This document shows positions 62,197 to 62,493 of a stretch of 62,493 nucleotides of DNA, piece after piece. Where the stretch lies: assembly GCF_000400995.2 (NCBI RefSeq), contig NZ_DF238909.1, positions 1 to 62,493 of the forward strand, given 5' to 3'. The notes beneath the pieces were generated by a model that worked only from the letters and a program-made list of their open reading frames with translations, searched no databases and was not told the origin of the DNA. The DNA is from Acidovorax sp. MR-S7. Lineage in GTDB: Bacteria > Pseudomonadota > Gammaproteobacteria > Burkholderiales > Burkholderiaceae_C. Every line of letters begins with the position of its first letter. Position 1 is the first letter of the stretch. Made by a program: the position numbers and the translations under genes.

Positions 62197-62493
62197 TCAG
62201 ACGAACAACCCCTTGTGCTGCTCGCGCAGCAGGTTCTTCTGCACCTTGCCCATGGCGTTGCGCGGCAACTCCGCCGTGACGAAGCAGCGCTTGGGGATCT
62301 TGAAGTTGGCCAGTTGGCTCTTGAGCGCGCCGATGATCGCCTCGCCATCGAGCTGCGCGCCGGGCTTGGGCGTGACCACAGCCACGCCCACTTCGCCGAA
62401 GTCCGGGTGCGGCACGCCCACCAGCGCGCTTTCGGCCACGCCGGGCATCTCGTTGATGTAGCCCTCGATCTCGGCCGGGTAGACGTTGTAGCC
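62197..62493 (-). CDS. Acyl-CoA synthetase, C-terminal part (malonyl-CoA synthase-like; truncated by window end)
   Basis: The last 98 residues of an AMP-forming acyl-CoA synthetase; the 5' part is outside the window. GYNVYPAEIEGYINEMPGV, DFGEVGVAVVTPKPG and LPRNAMGKVQKNLLRE with the catalytic Lys are visible. The pattern resembles malonyl-CoA/methylmalonyl-CoA synthetase (MatB), though long- or medium-chain ligases share much of it. It converges with the solute-binding gene with 12 bp between stops. Confidence 0.8.
   Translation of the reverse strand, partial: GYNVYPAEIEGYINEMPGVAESALVGVPHPDFGEVGVAVVTPKPGAQLDGEAIIGALKSQLANFKIPKRCFVTAELPRNAMGKVQKNLLREQHKGLFV

Overview
The window is a high-GC chromosomal segment of a beta-proteobacterium, most likely a Comamonadaceae member (Acidovorax, Alicycliphilus, Delftia or Comamonas type). 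I infer this from the codon bias, solitary Bug/TctC periplasmic receptors, a general porin ending in Phe, a double-length UvrA and a dispersed palindromic repeat of a kind I associate with this family. No tRNA, rRNA, CRISPR array, phage or transposase gene was seen. About 53 genes were assigned, most with a recognisable family.

Layout. 0.1-3.1 kb: membrane-lipid operon (EEP phosphodiesterase, ClsB-type cardiolipin synthase, YbhN), as in enterobacterial ybhPON. 3.2-11.2 kb: housekeeping and small genes (J-domain protein, COG2509 flavoprotein, YXWGXW lipoprotein, HtpX, DUF3025, NYN/LOTUS RNase, PyrC, YkgJ Cys-cluster protein, lipoprotein). 11.4-14.7 kb: LysR regulator divergent from an MFS exporter and an aldo/keto reductase. 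14.7-22.8 kb: a seven-gene minus-strand catabolic operon (2-hydroxyacid dehydrogenase, RraA-like protein, two Bug receptors, SMP-30 lactonase, FMN hydroxyacid oxidase, third Bug receptor) with a divergent LysR gene. 22.8-28.6 kb: one giant uvrA of 1922 codons with four ABC modules. 28.9-34.5 kb: tandem LivJ-like receptors, a 53-aa membrane protein, a porin and an MHS-type transporter. 34.9-43.3 kb: a nine-gene minus-strand leucine/isovalerate operon (mccB, liuC-like hydratase, DUF4126, mccA, GhrA-like reductase, HMG-CoA lyase, YbaK, DUF1289, DsbA-family isomerase) with a divergent AraC gene.

43.4-57.8 kb is the most interesting region. It holds a GST and a GMC oxidoreductase, a branched-chain-type ABC transporter whose permease and ATPase are fused (LivM-LivG), a second GMC oxidoreductase, an acyl-CoA ligase, a MocR (GntR plus aminotransferase) regulator and, divergent from it, a degradative class II HMG-CoA reductase with an intact catalytic tetrad. 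A perfect 24-bp dyad upstream of the transporter shares its CTGTACCT half-site with the mocR/HMG-CoA reductase intergenic region. This suggests one MocR regulon for uptake and catabolism of mevalonate or a related branched hydroxy acid; the HMG-CoA lyase in the leucine operon would finish the pathway. The window ends with a HAD phosphatase, a Cache-PAS-GGDEF diguanylate cyclase, a Tat-exported family-5 solute receptor and the 3' end of an acyl-CoA (malonyl-CoA type) synthetase.

Across the window, ten copies of an approximately 60-bp palindromic repeat (core GCGCTT, short loop, AAGCGC, then AGCAGCTAT) lie between genes, at gene ends where they supply stop codons, and in frame inside uvrA (twice), mccB and the DUF3025 gene. 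Promoter and operator assignments are inference; coding calls rest on protein motifs that can be read directly.
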